A stretch of 64,000 nucleotides of DNA from Pseudo-nitzschia pungens (taxonomy: Eukaryota; Bacillariophyta; Bacillariophyceae; Bacillariales; Bacillariaceae), in contig CM074762.1 in assembly GCA_037355855.1 (NCBI GenBank), forward strand, positions 4,340,001 to 4,404,000. Direction: 5' to 3'. Positions 21,024 through 33,009 of the stretch are shown here, one piece after another. Within the stretch, counting starts at the first letter, position 1, and every line of letters starts with the position of its first letter. Below the pieces are notes generated by a model. That model was not told the origin of the DNA. It saw only the letters and a list, made by a program, of their open reading frames with translations, and ran no database searches. Made by a program: the position numbers and the translations under genes.

Positions 21024-23011
21024 TCAAGCTCCGCCGAGAATCGATATAATGCTGGCGAAAGCTGCAAATGTGCCGAAAAGGAACAAAAATCGACAGAGAA
21101 TCCGTTCCACAACTATGCTTGTTGGTCTCGGCTGCTTAATTTTGTTAGTTGTCGACAAGAACATGATACTGGGAAAAATGTAGGCCAAAGCACTCCCCAT
21201 CACAGCACCTGCCAACCCGATTATCAAACCAGCATCAGATAGGTACATTGATGCGATGGTAAGACTTACTAACAACACAGTTGTGGTCACCATTTCATCG
21301 TTAGGCTTCGGATTCCGTTTCGCTTGAAGTCTCAAAAGCTCTAGTATCTCGCCGCGACAAGCGCGTATCAAAAACGGATACCCACCAACAACTGATATTG
21401 CAGTGAAGAATCGGCAAGCAGTAGCTCCCTTGTCAAATGTTGAACTATCATTGGTTGGGGTTCGTACGTGGAAAATAGTGAACAGATTCGAAATCGAAAA
21501 TACAAGAAATTCCAAAAAAAGGACACCAACTTAAGTGATTAGATATCCTCCGTCCAATAATATTGTAACCTTCGTTGGCAATTAACGATGTACACACTTT
21601 CAGTCACTCACAAGTTGTTCAAAATAATTCCCATCGAGTTTCCTCCGAACGTGAGAAAGCCGAAAATCATGATTAAGCAGTTGATTGTAGTTGTCAAGAC
21701 AAAGCCGCCCAAACACACTCGAAAGAAAGAATTCAAGACATTTGATCTATCGTCATGACCATAACCTTTTCCGGCACCGTCGTCAGCTTCTGCCGTTTCT
21801 TTCAAATGAGTGGGTCCCTCTGCAGTAAGGGACTGGTATAAGTCAGGTGCAGTGAAGTGACCTCTATGTTCGAACACGATAGGGAAACAACACGCGACAC
21901 AAATGAGAAATGAAAAAGATATTCCATACAAGGTATATCATTGGTGACTCACAAATATGCGAACGCGGCCATCCCAAATAGCACAAGCGACGATGGATTT
22001 AGAAGACCCTTATTCATGCTTCCAAACTTCGGGAGTTGTTGTGACGACAGTGTCTTCAGTAGTTGCCCGCCTCCCTCGATCGAATAGGGGGATCCCGGAT
22101 TCACCAATGGGCATCTCCATGCGATGAAAACAGAAGTGACGAGAATCGCGGACACACCAGCAAGAGATAGAGGTGCCAAAGCAATCAACGACTTCAGGTT
22201 GCACAGTGGGTATAAGATTGTCGTCGTCAACATTATAATCCAAAATTGTCGAGAGGCCCAAAAGCCCTTCCAACCGATGGTGTGAGCTATACTTGACGAA
22301 ACATCACCCAAGCACAAGCTGTACGAAAGGCAACACCCCAAGCAAAAGATAAGACTGGCAAAAGAAACCAACCACGCTATTGACAGATTGATTCATGCAA
22401 CGGTTAGTTCCACAGAGAAGAAAAAGTGTTTTACTTGATGAATGAAATTGAGACTGTCAATCACCGACGAATCAATATAAGTGATTACAAGTGCAGCAAT
22501 GAAAGCAGATCCTACCTGAGTTTTTGTCAACCTCTTTCTCCCAGAGCTGCCCCAATGTTTTCGCTTGTGATGCATGTATTAAACGACCGTACAAACCAAA
22601 CGTGTACGCAGAGACACCTCCCAATACCGACATCAAAAGAATTGCTGGATAGACACCGGATTTAAAGTCAGTTGATTTCGCAACCCCCATTGGTAGAGCC
22701 AGAATTCCAGTACCTGCCATTGCCTTGACAAGATTCAGTGTGCCTGCGTATATTGCTTTTTCTGTTTTTTTTCTTTTCGCCGTCTCATTACTCAGAGATT
22801 TCATTTGGCCGCCGTCATTTGTCGCGGCGCAATTGAGCGCGGAGTCGCATACAGCGGGCCTGACCGAGAAATTGCGCTTGGGATGAAGCACCCTATCATA
22901 GAGCAATCGGTTGGAAGGTAAATTGAATCCATCTAGACCTGAAATGTAACGCGTTATCCATGTGCATCGTAACAGTATTACAATGAGGTTCAATCGAGAC
23001 GAAAACATCAT
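21024..23011 (-). CDS. Amino-acid permease of the Aa_trans family (SLC36/SLC38/AVT type)
   Basis: Model: complement(join(21024..21444,21612..21863,21953..22376,22516..23011)), 530 aa; introns are 89-167 bp, GT-AG, phases consistent. This is a multi-pass membrane transporter, probably proton- or sodium-coupled, with about 11 hydrophobic segments. The first transmembrane motif AGTLNLVKAMAGTGILALPM is diagnostic. Splicing restores DKNSAWLVSFASLIF, AFAYLGHFTAPDLYQSL and ILNNFSTFDKGATACRFF, all expected in this family. The N-terminal 80 residues precede the transporter core and contain a hydrophobic stretch followed by a basic, Ser/Asn-rich region, so organelle targeting is possible but unproven. 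Substrate cannot be read from sequence. It converges on RidA with 224 bp between stops. Confidence 0.87.
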
Positions 23012-23629
23012 GACGAATATTGATTACTTTGGATTGATTCCCGTCGTCAGATTCACCTTGGATGGCGCCAGATTTCCTCAAAGGTAAGCACCGGAAACAT
23101 ACTTGTGTTTGAATCCATTACACCGCTGAAGGCTCGGACGTGCCGAAGAAGACACATATCAATATTAAACAAGAACATCAGTACGAGTTCAGCGTTACGA
23201 AGATTTTACTTCAGTATTTCGTTACGGTATGGAAGCTGTTGTCACTCAATTTTCTTCCGAAAGTGCCCAATATGCGTACGGCACTCATACCAAAACTTGT
23301 ATTCGTAAGGTACGTTCAAACGTATGATTCTGTACTCTGAGGATCATAAGGTGACCTTTTCATGGGAGGCTGGAACGCAGATACGACAAGGAGGCTGGAA
23401 CGCAGATACGACAAACGAAGTCGAAGGGAAGATAGGGTATTTCGAGTCGAAATTCTTTGGTGGGTAAGTTACGCTAATAGGGGAAAAAACCAAAATGGGG
23501 ATAAATTCGGTACGCAAATCTGGTAATGAAAACAGATGATGATACTTCGTGCTCTATCCTCATACACAGTAATGTAGTATTTTAATGATGCTCAACAGTA
23601 TTTAACAGTACTAGGGCAATATTGCGTGC

Positions 23630-23766
23630 ACCTGGAGATGCATGGTAACATGCACGGCAACATACACAATAACATGCACGGCAACATACACAATAACATG
23701 CACGGCAACATACACAATAACATGCACATGCACGGTAACATGCACCGTAACATGCACAGTAACCAA
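23630..23766. repeat. 12-bp minisatellite, left arm copy
   Basis: About eleven units of CACGGTAACATG / CACAATAACATA variants, the inverse of the right-arm array. Units alternate between CACGGCAACATG and CACAATAACATA, so variants are interspersed here but blocked in the other arm. Confidence 0.85.
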
Positions 23767-24364
23767 AAAAAAAAAAAATAGTACCTTAAGTAACAATTTC
23801 CAACTGTCAAGACGATAATTAAGTTACCGGTAAATATCAATCACCGTATTAAATTTTCAATACACATTAGAACATTTAAGATGGAGATTCAATTTAAGAC
23901 GGAGAATAGTGTAAACATTTAACACGGGTACCGAGTCAAATAGTTTTAAAAGTTTAACACGTAGATTCAAAAAGAATGGTTTTAGCGGGTGTGTTGTACA
24001 GGTACCGACCGGGTTGTATGACCAGGTCAACCGGTCTATACTACCCGTTTGTACCTGGTCCGGTCGGCCCGAATCTACGTGTTAAATTTTTAAAACTATT
24101 TTTGAATCTACGTCTTAAATTGTACTAATTGTACTTGTACCAGAACAGCCCGGTACAAGCTGGTCAGCTTGTGTAAAATGTTTAAACTATTCTCCGTCTT
24201 AAATTGAATCTCCATCTTAAATGTTCTAATGTGTATTGAAAATTTAATACGGTGATTGATATTTACCGGTAACCAGTTGGAAATGGTTACTTAAGTAAAC
24301 ATTTTAATTATTGTCTTGACAGTTGGAAATTGTTACTCAAGGTACTATTATTATTATTTTTTGT

Positions 24365-24630
24365 TACCGTGCATGTTACTGTGCATGTTACTGTGCATGT
24401 TACTGTGCATGTTACTGTGCATGTTGCCGTGCATGTTGCCGTGCATGTTGCCGTGCATGTTGCCGTGCATGTTGCTGTGCATGTTACTGTGCATGTTACT
24501 GTGCATGTTACTGTGCATGTTACTGTGCATGTTACTGTGCATGTTACTGTGCATGTTACTGTGCATGTTACTGTGCATGTTACTGTGCATGTTACTGTGC
24601 ATGTTACTGTGCATGTTACTGTGCATATTA
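24365..24630. repeat. 12-bp minisatellite, right arm copy
   Basis: About 22 units of GTTACTGTGCAT, with one block of GTTGCCGTGCAT near 24424-24480. A 12-bp unit is a multiple of three, so every frame stays open and gives artefact frames of the type TVTC, CYCA and VHV repeats; none is a gene. Confidence 0.93.
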
Positions 24631-24850
24631 TCATGCATCTCCAGATACCGGTATGCAATATTGCCCTACTTTTAAATTCCGTCAAGCATATAGTGGGAAG
24701 TATCATCTGTTTTCATTACCAGATTTGTGTACCAAATTTATCCCCATTTTGGTGTTTTACCCTATTAGCGTACCCAAAAAAAAATTCGACTCAAAATACC
24801 CTATGGTATCTGTGTTCCCTTCGACTTCGATTGTCGTATCTGCGTTCCAG

Positions 24851-25469
24851 GCGCCTGCTGTCGAGTCGTCTCCGTCAGGCAATTTTTAAATTTTTTAAAT
24901 GCAAAATGTACCGTACCAACTAGTGTACATCCATTGTACAGTATTTAAACGTATGAATAGTAAGGTTACCGACCTAATTCAATAGCGTTATTGGACCTCA
25001 GGGGGTAGTGGAGTTGTATTCCGCCATGATGGCCTTTATTTAAGTAAAATTAAACTCTATGGAATATGCCAATTGATTCAAAAACTGATCCATTAATATA
25101 GCTATTTCACATCAAAAACATTTAAATATCTATTTTCATAACAAAGAATGATCCATTTTTTAAGCGTTGAAATCCTACCAGCTCTATGCATTAAAAACAG
25201 TAAATCTCTGTTTTTACCAAAACCCAGTTTCTCACACTCTTCCACTTCTTAAGGAAGTTAAAGCTCCGTTGTAAATCTTACAAGAGTTAAGGATTTTTAT
25301 TTTTTCTTACAACTCCACTAATTCGTTTGGATGAAGGCTGACTGAGGTGCGCATTGATTTTGATGATCGCCTACGAGTAAATCTTACCGGCAACTTGCGG
25401 TAAGGCCTTACGTGTAAACCTTACAATTAAATTTTTTTTTACTCAAATATTAGTAAACCTTACTTCGTA
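24851..25469. other. AT-rich intergenic stretch
   Basis: Lies between the foldback element and the LTR retrotransposon. It contains TACGTGTAAACCTTAC-type words near 25380-25450 and no supported gene. Confidence 0.4.
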
Positions 25470-25474
25470 ACTTA

Positions 25475-25778
25475 TGTGACGGGCTGGCGTAGGCATCCAG
25501 ACGAGAGGCTCTAAATGATTATTGAATCCCGCATATACTCCAATATATAGGGTATTCATGTATGTATAGTTGGTATATACACACATACAACGGATATTGA
25601 CAAATATCAAGATAAATATCAAGAGTCCCATGACTCGACGATTATTGATATTATGCCCGCCGAATAATATATCATTATTCGATCATTCATTCCATACTCA
25701 AGGAATCATTCCCATTTCGTAAAGTATTCAACCATTCTCTCTTATAACACAATTTATTAATCTTTCATCTTTAAAATA
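25475..25778 (+). repeat. 5' LTR, first part (interrupted)
   Basis: 304 bp matching 37566-37869 almost perfectly. It is cut at TTTAAAATA by the TIR element and resumes at 35079. Confidence 0.93.
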
Positions 25779-26369
25779 CGTCCGAAAACTGTTTCGCGAC
25801 CCCTCCCAAGAATTTATTTAGGGGGGTCGCGATTTATTCCTGGCTCATTTTGACGTAGCTCGATTCCTAGCTCTTTCCCGATTCGCAACCCCAATCGCGA
25901 CCTAGTTACTACCTCAATTACGAGAAAAAAAAATAAAAAAAAATAAAATTCAAACTCGACCCAAATTTTTTTGTAAGACTCAAATATTTTCTTCAGTCAC
26001 TTAATCAAATTAATCAACCCCATTCTAATTTTCTCGTGCTTTTTTCAAAAAAATTAATTCTTTTTTTTTGAACACGGCACAAATTATTTCCCGGCACACC
26101 CCTCAAGAAATTCCAGCATACATTCAAAAAATTGTTCACAAAAATTATGGACTACTTCAGAAATCGCGACCCCTCTCCTCACACGAATTGAGACCCTCCC
26201 CTAAGAAATTTTGAATTACTGTGATGCAAAACCAGTCAATCTTTCAAAAAAATTTAGAATTTATAGTAACAATTTTATTCTCAATTCGTTTTTTCTCATT
26301 CCCACCACCACACAAATTTACTTCCTACATCATATTTCAGTTGCGATCAAATCATATTTCAGTTGCGAT

Positions 26370-26905
26370 CCCATCATATTTCGTCGTTGCTTTTCGCTTC
26401 GATTGTCTTTGTCTTCGTCCTTGAAATCATCGTTGCTCTTTGCTTCGATTGTCTTCGTCGTCGTCCTTGAAATCATCGTTGCTCTTTGCTTCGATCGTCT
26501 TCGTCATCCTTGAAATCATCGTTGCTCTTTGCTTCGATTGTCTTCGTCGTCGTCCTTGAAATCATCGTTGCTCTTTGCTTCGATCGTCTTCGTCATCCTT
26601 GAAATCGTCGTTGCTATTCGCTTCAATTGTCTTCGTCGTTGTCCTTGAAATCGTCGTTGCTCTTTGCTTCGATCGTCTTCGTCATCCTTGAAATCGTCGT
26701 TGCTATTTGCTTCGATTGTCTTCGTCGTCCTTGAAATTGTTTTTGCTCTTCGCTTTGATCGTCGTCCTTGAAATCGTCGTTGCTCTTCTCTTCACTTTGA
26801 TTGTCTTCGTCGTCCTTGACATCGTCGTTGCTCTTTGCTTCGATCGGCTTCGTCATCCTTGAAATCATCATTGCTCTTCGCTTCGATCGTCTTCGTCCTC
26901 ATGGA
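26370..26905. repeat. 42-45-bp minisatellite (TTCGTCCTTGAAATCATCG type)
   Basis: About 12 imperfect units built from CTTCGTCGTCCTTGAAATCG, then TTGCTCTTTGCTTCGAT, with indels of CGT. Open frames across it (e.g. SNDDFKDDD repeats on the minus strand) are artefacts. Confidence 0.85.
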
Positions 26906-26994
26906 CACCACACAAATTTTGGTTCAAACAATTTTTAAATAATGGTCATCGTGATAATTTCATCCATACCGGTATCTGTACTGCCAGTAAAGGT

Positions 26995-27440
26995 CTCCTC
27001 ACATCGCACCATCATATTTCATCAGTTGCAATCGCATCATTTTGTCAGTTGTGATCCCATCATATTTGTCTTGCGATTGCATTATGTGTCAGTTGCCGCG
27101 ACGCATCATGTTTCGCATCATTTTTCAGTTGCCTCGTCCCATTAAAGTTGATTCTTCCCTATCAGCAGTAGCAAGCAGGCAACTCAATGCAGAATTAGAA
27201 CAATTGAAATCCATTATCAATACCCCAGATCTTGATGTGCTTCACTCACCGTTGCATTATATTTCATTTGCCGTTGCATCCTACTTCATCAGCAGTTGCG
27301 GTCGCCTCCCTATCAGGAGCAAGCAGGCAAGTCAATGATGCACAGTTAGACGAATCAAAATCCATTATTAATACCTCCTCCAACCTTGATGTGGTTCACT
27401 TACCATTTCCATCTCATTACATTTTAGTTGCCGTCTTTCT
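26995..27440. repeat. Degenerate CATCATATTTCAGTTGC-type repeats
   Basis: Scattered copies of CATCATATTTCAGTTGCGAT (also at 26320-26385) grade into two about 150-bp related blocks (CAGTAGCAAGCAGGCAACTC, then AATACC, against the GGAGCAAGCAGGCAAGTC block). No coding potential. Confidence 0.55.
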
Positions 27441-27770
27441 TGTTCCATTCTGACCCAAAATTATGTGAAGTAAGATTTACGACCGACACATGCATTTTCT
27501 GTCATGCATTTATTTGCTGAGAATTGATTTCTTCTACATGATGATAGCAGTAGAGTTAATACTAGTAGTATGTACCGTACTGAAGTAATAGTAGAAACCA
27601 GTAGAAACCTGATGGTGATATTGCGCGCCACCTAAATCACAAAGAGCCAGCCCCGCTGCGCCATAATTTTGGACAACCTTTTATGTACTACTACCTACGT
27701 ACTACAGTAGTATGTAGCAGCAGTGTATAACTGTACTACCGCTTGTAGTACTAGTACCTCAGTGAAAATA

Positions 27771-29175
27771 CCATCAAATCACATATCGGAATGAATCTGG
27801 CCAATCTTTGTGTGATTCCAGTGTGAATATTCCTCATCCTATGCATGGGTAAGAGTATGCGAAACGAAGTATTCAAAAATCACCAATAATTTGGGTGTCA
27901 CCACTGAATAATTAATATTTGTTCCACTACTGCAGAATTTACTAGAAAAAAGTACCAAATCACATATCTGAATGAATCTGGTCAATCTTTGTGTGATTCC
28001 AGTGTGAATATTCCTCATCCTATGCATGGGCAAGAGTATGCAAAAAGAAGTATTCAAAAATCACCAATAATTTGGATGTCACCACTGAATAATTAATATT
28101 TGGCCCAGTACTGCGGAATTTACTAGAAAAAATTACCAAATCACATATCAGAATGAATCTGGCCAATATTTGTGTGATTCCAGTGTGAATATTCCTCATC
28201 CTATGCATGGGCAAGAGTATGCGAAACGAAGTATTCCAAAAGCACCAATAATTTGGGTGTCACCACTGAATAATTAATATTTGGTCCACTACTGCAGAAA
28301 TTACTAGAAAAAATTACCAAATCACATATCTGAATGAATCTGGCCAATCTTTGTGTGATTCCAGTGTGAATATTTCTCATCCTATGCATGGGCGAGACTA
28401 TTCAAAAAGAAGTATTCAAAAATCACCAATAATTTGGATGTCACCACTGAATAATTAATATTTGTTCCACTACTGCGGAATTCACTAGAAAAAAGTACCA
28501 ATTCACATATCTGAATGAATGTGGCCAATATTTGTGTGATTCCAGTGTGAATATTTCTCATCCTGTGCATGGGTAAGAGTATGCAAAAAGAAGTATTCAA
28601 AAATCACCTATAATTTGGGTGTCACCACTGAATAATTAATATTTGTTCCACTACTGCGGAATTCACTAGAAAAAAGTACCAAATCACATATCTGAATGAA
28701 TCTGGCCAATATTTGTGTGATTCCAGTGTGAATATTTCTCATCCTATGCATGGGCAAGACTATTCAAAAAGAAGTATTCAAAAATCACCAATAATTTGGA
28801 TGTCACCACAGAATAATTAATATTTGGTTAACTACTGGAGAATTTACTAGAAAAAAGTACCAAATCACATATCAGAATGAATCTGGCCAATATTTGTGTG
28901 ATTCCAGTGTGAATATTTCTCATCCTGTGCATGGGCAAGACTATGCAAAAAGAAGTATTCAAAAATCATCAATAATTTGGATGTCACCACTGAATAATTA
29001 ATATTTGGCCCAGTACCGCAGCATTTAGTAGAAACTGCTGTAAAATCAAATATGTGAATGAATCTAGTCAATCTTTGTGTGATTCCAGTGTGAATATTTC
29101 TCATCCTATGCATGGGCAAGAGTATTCAAAAAGAAGCATTCCAAAAGCACCAATAATTTCGGTGTCACCATTGAA
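27771..29175. repeat. 181-bp tandem satellite, about 7.7 copies
   Basis: The landmark CCTATGCATGGGCAAGA recurs at about 27837, 28018, 28199, 28380, 28561, 28742, 28923 and 29104, a constant 181-bp period. Units share GTGTGATTCCAGTGTGAATA and ACTGAATAATTAATATTTG and differ at a few percent of positions. The array sits wholly inside the 9.3-kb element. Confidence 0.95.
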
Positions 29176-29255
29176 TAACTGAACAGCTCACTTATTGTGA
29201 CATGTGCTTCGCAGCAAAAATATTGCTATTGCATCGTGATGTAGCAAAAGACATT

Positions 29256-29279
29256 GCCGTGATGGGACTCGAACCAGCA
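29256..29279 (-). other. tRNA 3'-half-like fragment
   Basis: Reading the minus strand gives a T-arm-like GGTTCGAGTCCCATCACGGC, close to the 3' end of a tRNA. The matching 5' acceptor strand and an anticodon stem are not found, so this is at best a tRNA relic or tRNA-derived repeat piece. Confidence 0.3.
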
Positions 29280-29772
29280 ATACCAAATGCATACAATCTA
29301 GTAGTGCCACTATTACTGTCTACTACTGCTGAATAGGTGTTCTCTCTATGTTTTAATGCTACCACCATCTCGGGGAAGGCTCATCCTGTATAATATGTAC
29401 CAACACTAAGTTACTGTACCTCCACCACTTCGCGCCAAAAGATTTGCACCAGTACCGTACGTATAATACCGTTTACACCGTACTGGAAACCTACACATCC
29501 CCAGCCTGTACGTACTGTCGGTACCTACTAGGAACGGGTATGCACAGACCTGTCATTTTTTTTCTCAGCCTGTACACTTAGTACTGTAAAGTACGTACAT
29601 TGCTGTCATTTTTTCCACTCAGCCTGTACCGTACACACAGTAAGGTTACCGTAAAGCACCTAATAAAGCACTAAAGCACTACGTCACAGTGGCAGATCGA
29701 TTTTCCGCCCCACATCTCCCTCGTACAGGATGTGTCATAATTTTCATTTTCGTTTCAATTCTTGCATCGGAA

Positions 29773-31899
29773 CAATTTGCGCGACGCGCATTTTGTCCGA
29801 CGTTCCGATGTTCCAGTACTAAAAATACGTAGATTTCTACACAACTTTACCATGCGATATCTCGCTCCCTTTTACACCCCCAATCACAACCCCAGGACCT
29901 ACATGTATTAACCAAGACCTGCGCTCTTTGTTTCTGCTATCGGTTCAGTTGCTGGATGCTTCCTTTCGTTGAGTTTGTTGCCAATTCACTGCTCGACCGA
30001 GGGATCAGCAACAGCAGCAGCACCAAAACCAAGATCGACACATAATTTTCTACAGCACTTCCAGTACAGATTCTACAGCAATTCACCACTCTTTTTCGAT
30101 GTACGGTACTGCTTCGATCTGTTCCCAAGCTCCAACCAAGGCCCTTACGTATATCTTGCTATACTTAATGTTCTACACTGTTTCCAAGCTGCTTAAGTGA
30201 TTCTCACTTAAAGTTCTTCCACTGTAGGAATATTTCTACACGAAATTCCAGATGTCATCTGTTTCCAAGTCTAATGCCCTGCTGGTACATAAGTGTTTTC
30301 GCTTATGGTCCTAATGTTTTCTGACCCAAGCCCAAAAGCCGCTAAGTACAGTTCACTTAAGGCTCTACCATCTACATATACCTCTCAGGTGTACAGTATA
30401 AATGTCATCTGTTTCCAAGTCTACTGCCCTGCTGGACCCTAAGTGTTTTTCACTTATGGTCCTACTGTTTCTTGACCCAAGCCCCAAAGCCGCTAAGTAC
30501 AGCTCGCTTAGGGCTCGACTACCTACATATACCTCCCAGATGTACTGTATAAATGTCATCTGTTTCCAAGTCTACTGCCCTGATGGACCCTAAGTGTTTT
30601 CGCTTATGGTCCTACTGTTTCCTGACCCAAGCCCCAAAGCCACTAAGTACAGTTTGCTTAAGGCTCCACCACCTACATAACCCTCTCAGGTGTACAGTAT
30701 AAATGTCATCTGTTTTCAAGTCTACTGCCCTGATGGACCATAAGTGTTTTCGCTTATGGTCCTACTGTTTCCTTACCCAAGCCCCAAAGCCGCTAAGTAC
30801 AGCTTGCTTAAGGCTCTCCTACCTACATATACCTCTCAGATGCACACTTCAACTGTCATCTGTTTTCAAGTCTACTGCCCTGCTGGACCATAAGTGTTCT
30901 CACTTAAGGTCCTACTATTTCCTGACCCAAGCCCCAAAGCCGCTAAGTACAGCTTGCTTAAGGCTCTCCTACCTACATAACCCTCTCAGATGCACACTTC
31001 AACTGTCATCTGTTTTCAAGTCTACTGCCCTGATAGTCCATAATTGTTTTTGATTATGGACCTACTGTTTTTATGACCCAAGCCCCAAAGCTGCTAAGTA
31101 CATGTTACTTAACGCACCACCACCAACATATACCCCTCCAGTTCACAGTACAGCAGAGACCTGTTTTTAAGCCTACAGCCCTGATGGTCCATAAGTGTTT
31201 TCACTTAAAGGCCCTGTTTCCAAGCTACTACAGGAGAGCAAGTTCAAGTTCGAACAGAAGGCCAGCTGTTACGAATTTGAATTTGGTAGTAGGCTCCACC
31301 GCCTCTACGTGTTTCCTCTACGTGTCTCCTACTACGAAGTTCGAACAGAAGGACAGCTGTTACGAATTTGGTAGTAGGCTCCGTACTATATGTACCATAC
31401 AGTGGTTACGGGAATGTGTTTGGGGATGACTACTCGCATTACTGGTGATGCTGCAATCCAGCATTCAGAGAGGAGTTTTGCTTTTGTACGCTGACCACTA
31501 GCATTACAGATACCATGTATCTAGTCAGGGTTTTGCTTGTGTCAGCTGACCACTAGCATTACGGATGCTGCACACCAGCATTGGAGGGACAGTTTTGCTT
31601 GTGTCTTTCCCTTTCACGTTCTTGTTACCCCGTTTCCTGTACGCTTTGCAACAGCAGTGTCTGTTGTGCTCTGGACTGGTTCGTTTTTTTTCCTGTTTCT
31701 TACCAAGGTTCGTTTGCAAAATAGCCGTCCTTACAACCTGGGGCCTATTCCCCATGGTTGAGGCGGCGCGTCGTTCTACAACTTGGGGCCTAACCTCTCT
31801 TCGATTGAGGCGACGATAAAGTCTGGTTACAGACTGAGTAGCTTTTAACCACCTTCGGTGGATTTTCCTACTTAAATAAGTATATTATTATTATTATTA
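29773..31899 (+). mobile_element. 2.1-kb non-autonomous LINE derivative
   Basis: Flanked by a perfect 19-bp target duplication TTCAATTCTTGCATCGGAA (29754-29772 and 31900-31918). The 5' end (CAATTTGCGCGACGCG, GTCCGACGTTCCGATGTTCC, GATTTCTACACAAC) matches the start of the 13.2-kb LINE at 38720. The 3' end (GATAAAGTCTGGTTACAGACTGAG, then an ATT tail) matches the LINE tail. It has no ORF1 or ORF2. The middle is a six-copy 151-bp array with stem-loops. It therefore keeps both termini of the LINE and probably moves with that LINE's proteins. Confidence 0.9.
30240..31215 (+). repeat. 151-bp tandem array with CTAAGTG/CACTTA stem-loops
   Basis: The landmark GTCATCTGTTTCCAAGTCTA (or GTTTTCAAG) recurs at about 30252, 30403, 30554, 30705, 30856 and 31007. 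Every unit has CATAAGTGTTTTCGCTTATGG or a variant, an inverted repeat closed by a short loop, plus GCTAAGTACAGCTTGCTTA. The same stem-loop types occur singly through the LINE 5' region (39120-39900). Confidence 0.88.
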
Positions 31900-32139
31900 T
31901 TCAATTCTTGCATCGGAATATTCTGGCCGGTCCAGTTTAACCTAGCCATCAGGCACCGGGACCATCTCTTTTGAAAAAGACACACATGCTGTGGGGAGCT
32001 TGAGAACGGCCGCTCTTGCTTTCTGCTCTGTTGTCTGATTCATATCACGGAGGTCGGGTGTGTTGAAGTCCTGGAACTACCTGGCTTACCCAGATATACG
32101 ACGTACTAATATTGAAAACAACGAAACGGAAGACGAAAA

Positions 32140-32960
32140 TCACAACCGATTGGTGCGGAGACGGACGACGACGACGACGAAGGTACGATCGCTCCAGAGA
32201 GTGACGACGCGACGAAGGTACGATCGCTCCAGAGAGTGACGATGGGGGTACGATTGCTACGATCGCTTCTAACAGGATGTTTGTTCTTGTTTTTACTTTC
32301 GTCTTTCCATAGGGGAGCGACGGCGACGATAAAGAGGAAGGTACGATCGCTTCGGACAGGGACGACGGCGGGTACGATCGCTTCGGACAGGGACGACGGC
32401 GGGTACGATCGATCGATTGGTGCTGAGAGGGACGACGACAACGCTCACAGACGAACGACGGGACATAGTTTAATACAAATACTTTCTTCTTTTTTCTTTT
32501 ATCAAGTACTGCTGTCTGTTTCCTCTAGAATCATAACTAACACCAAAATTTTTTCATTCTCAACCGATCGGTGCGGAGAGTGACGACGAGGACGAAGAAG
32601 GTACGATCGCTCCAGAGAGGGCCGACGGGGGTACAATCGCTCCAGAGAGGGACGATGGGGGTACGATCGCTACGATCGCCTCGGACAGGGACGACGAGGG
32701 TACTAACAGTTTGTCGTTGTTGTTTTTTGAATTTCGTCTTTCCAGACAAAAACGACAGGGACGACGAGGGTACGATCGCTACGATCGCTTCGGACGGGGA
32801 CGACGAGGGTACTAACGGTTTGTCATTGTTTCGTCTTTCCAGAGAAAAACGACACCCCTACGATTTTCGGTTGTTGCGAAAAGGAGCAACGGATCAAAAT
32901 AATCCCTACGAGTGAGACGAACGACGGAGACGGAGGGGAACGACCGATACGATTGCTGAA
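32140..32960. repeat. Imperfect GACGACGAGGGTACGATCGC repeats
   Basis: Many copies of GGGTACGATCGCTCCAGAGA and GGACAGGGACGACGAGGGTA are arranged in larger duplicated blocks (32140-32440 against 32560-32920). Non-coding satellite-like DNA within the 9.3-kb element. Confidence 0.75.
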
Positions 32961-33009
32961 AAGGGGAACGACCGGACGACCACGGCAAGAGTTCTTTAAA
33001 AATATTCTC

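Larger units (their letters stand above)
23370..24850. mobile_element. Foldback-type element with about 0.6-kb inverted arms
   Basis: The left arm (about 23370-23970) and right arm (about 24100-24850) are imperfect reverse complements over most of their length. Terminal string CTGGAACGCAGATACGACAA (left; doubled at 23370 and 23395) pairs with its complement ending at 24850. Inner matches include GATACTTC/GAAGTATC, and the AGATGGAGATTCAATTTAAG block at 23879 against 24200. Each arm contains a 12-bp minisatellite, with different copy numbers. The centre (about 23970-24100) is a shorter palindromic stretch around GGTACCGACCGG. No transposase is present. A non-autonomous foldback or long-TIR element fits best; no clear target duplication was found. 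Confidence 0.75.

Noticed and set aside
24365..24630. Regular 12-bp repeats that could be mistaken for a CRISPR-like array or for repeat proteins (TVTC, CYCA, VHV).
   Set aside because: Units are contiguous with no unique spacers, the context is eukaryotic, and all frames are open only because 12 is a multiple of three.
29230..29330. A tRNA gene on the minus strand.
   Set aside because: Only a T-arm-like half is present; the 5' acceptor strand, D-arm and anticodon stem do not fold.
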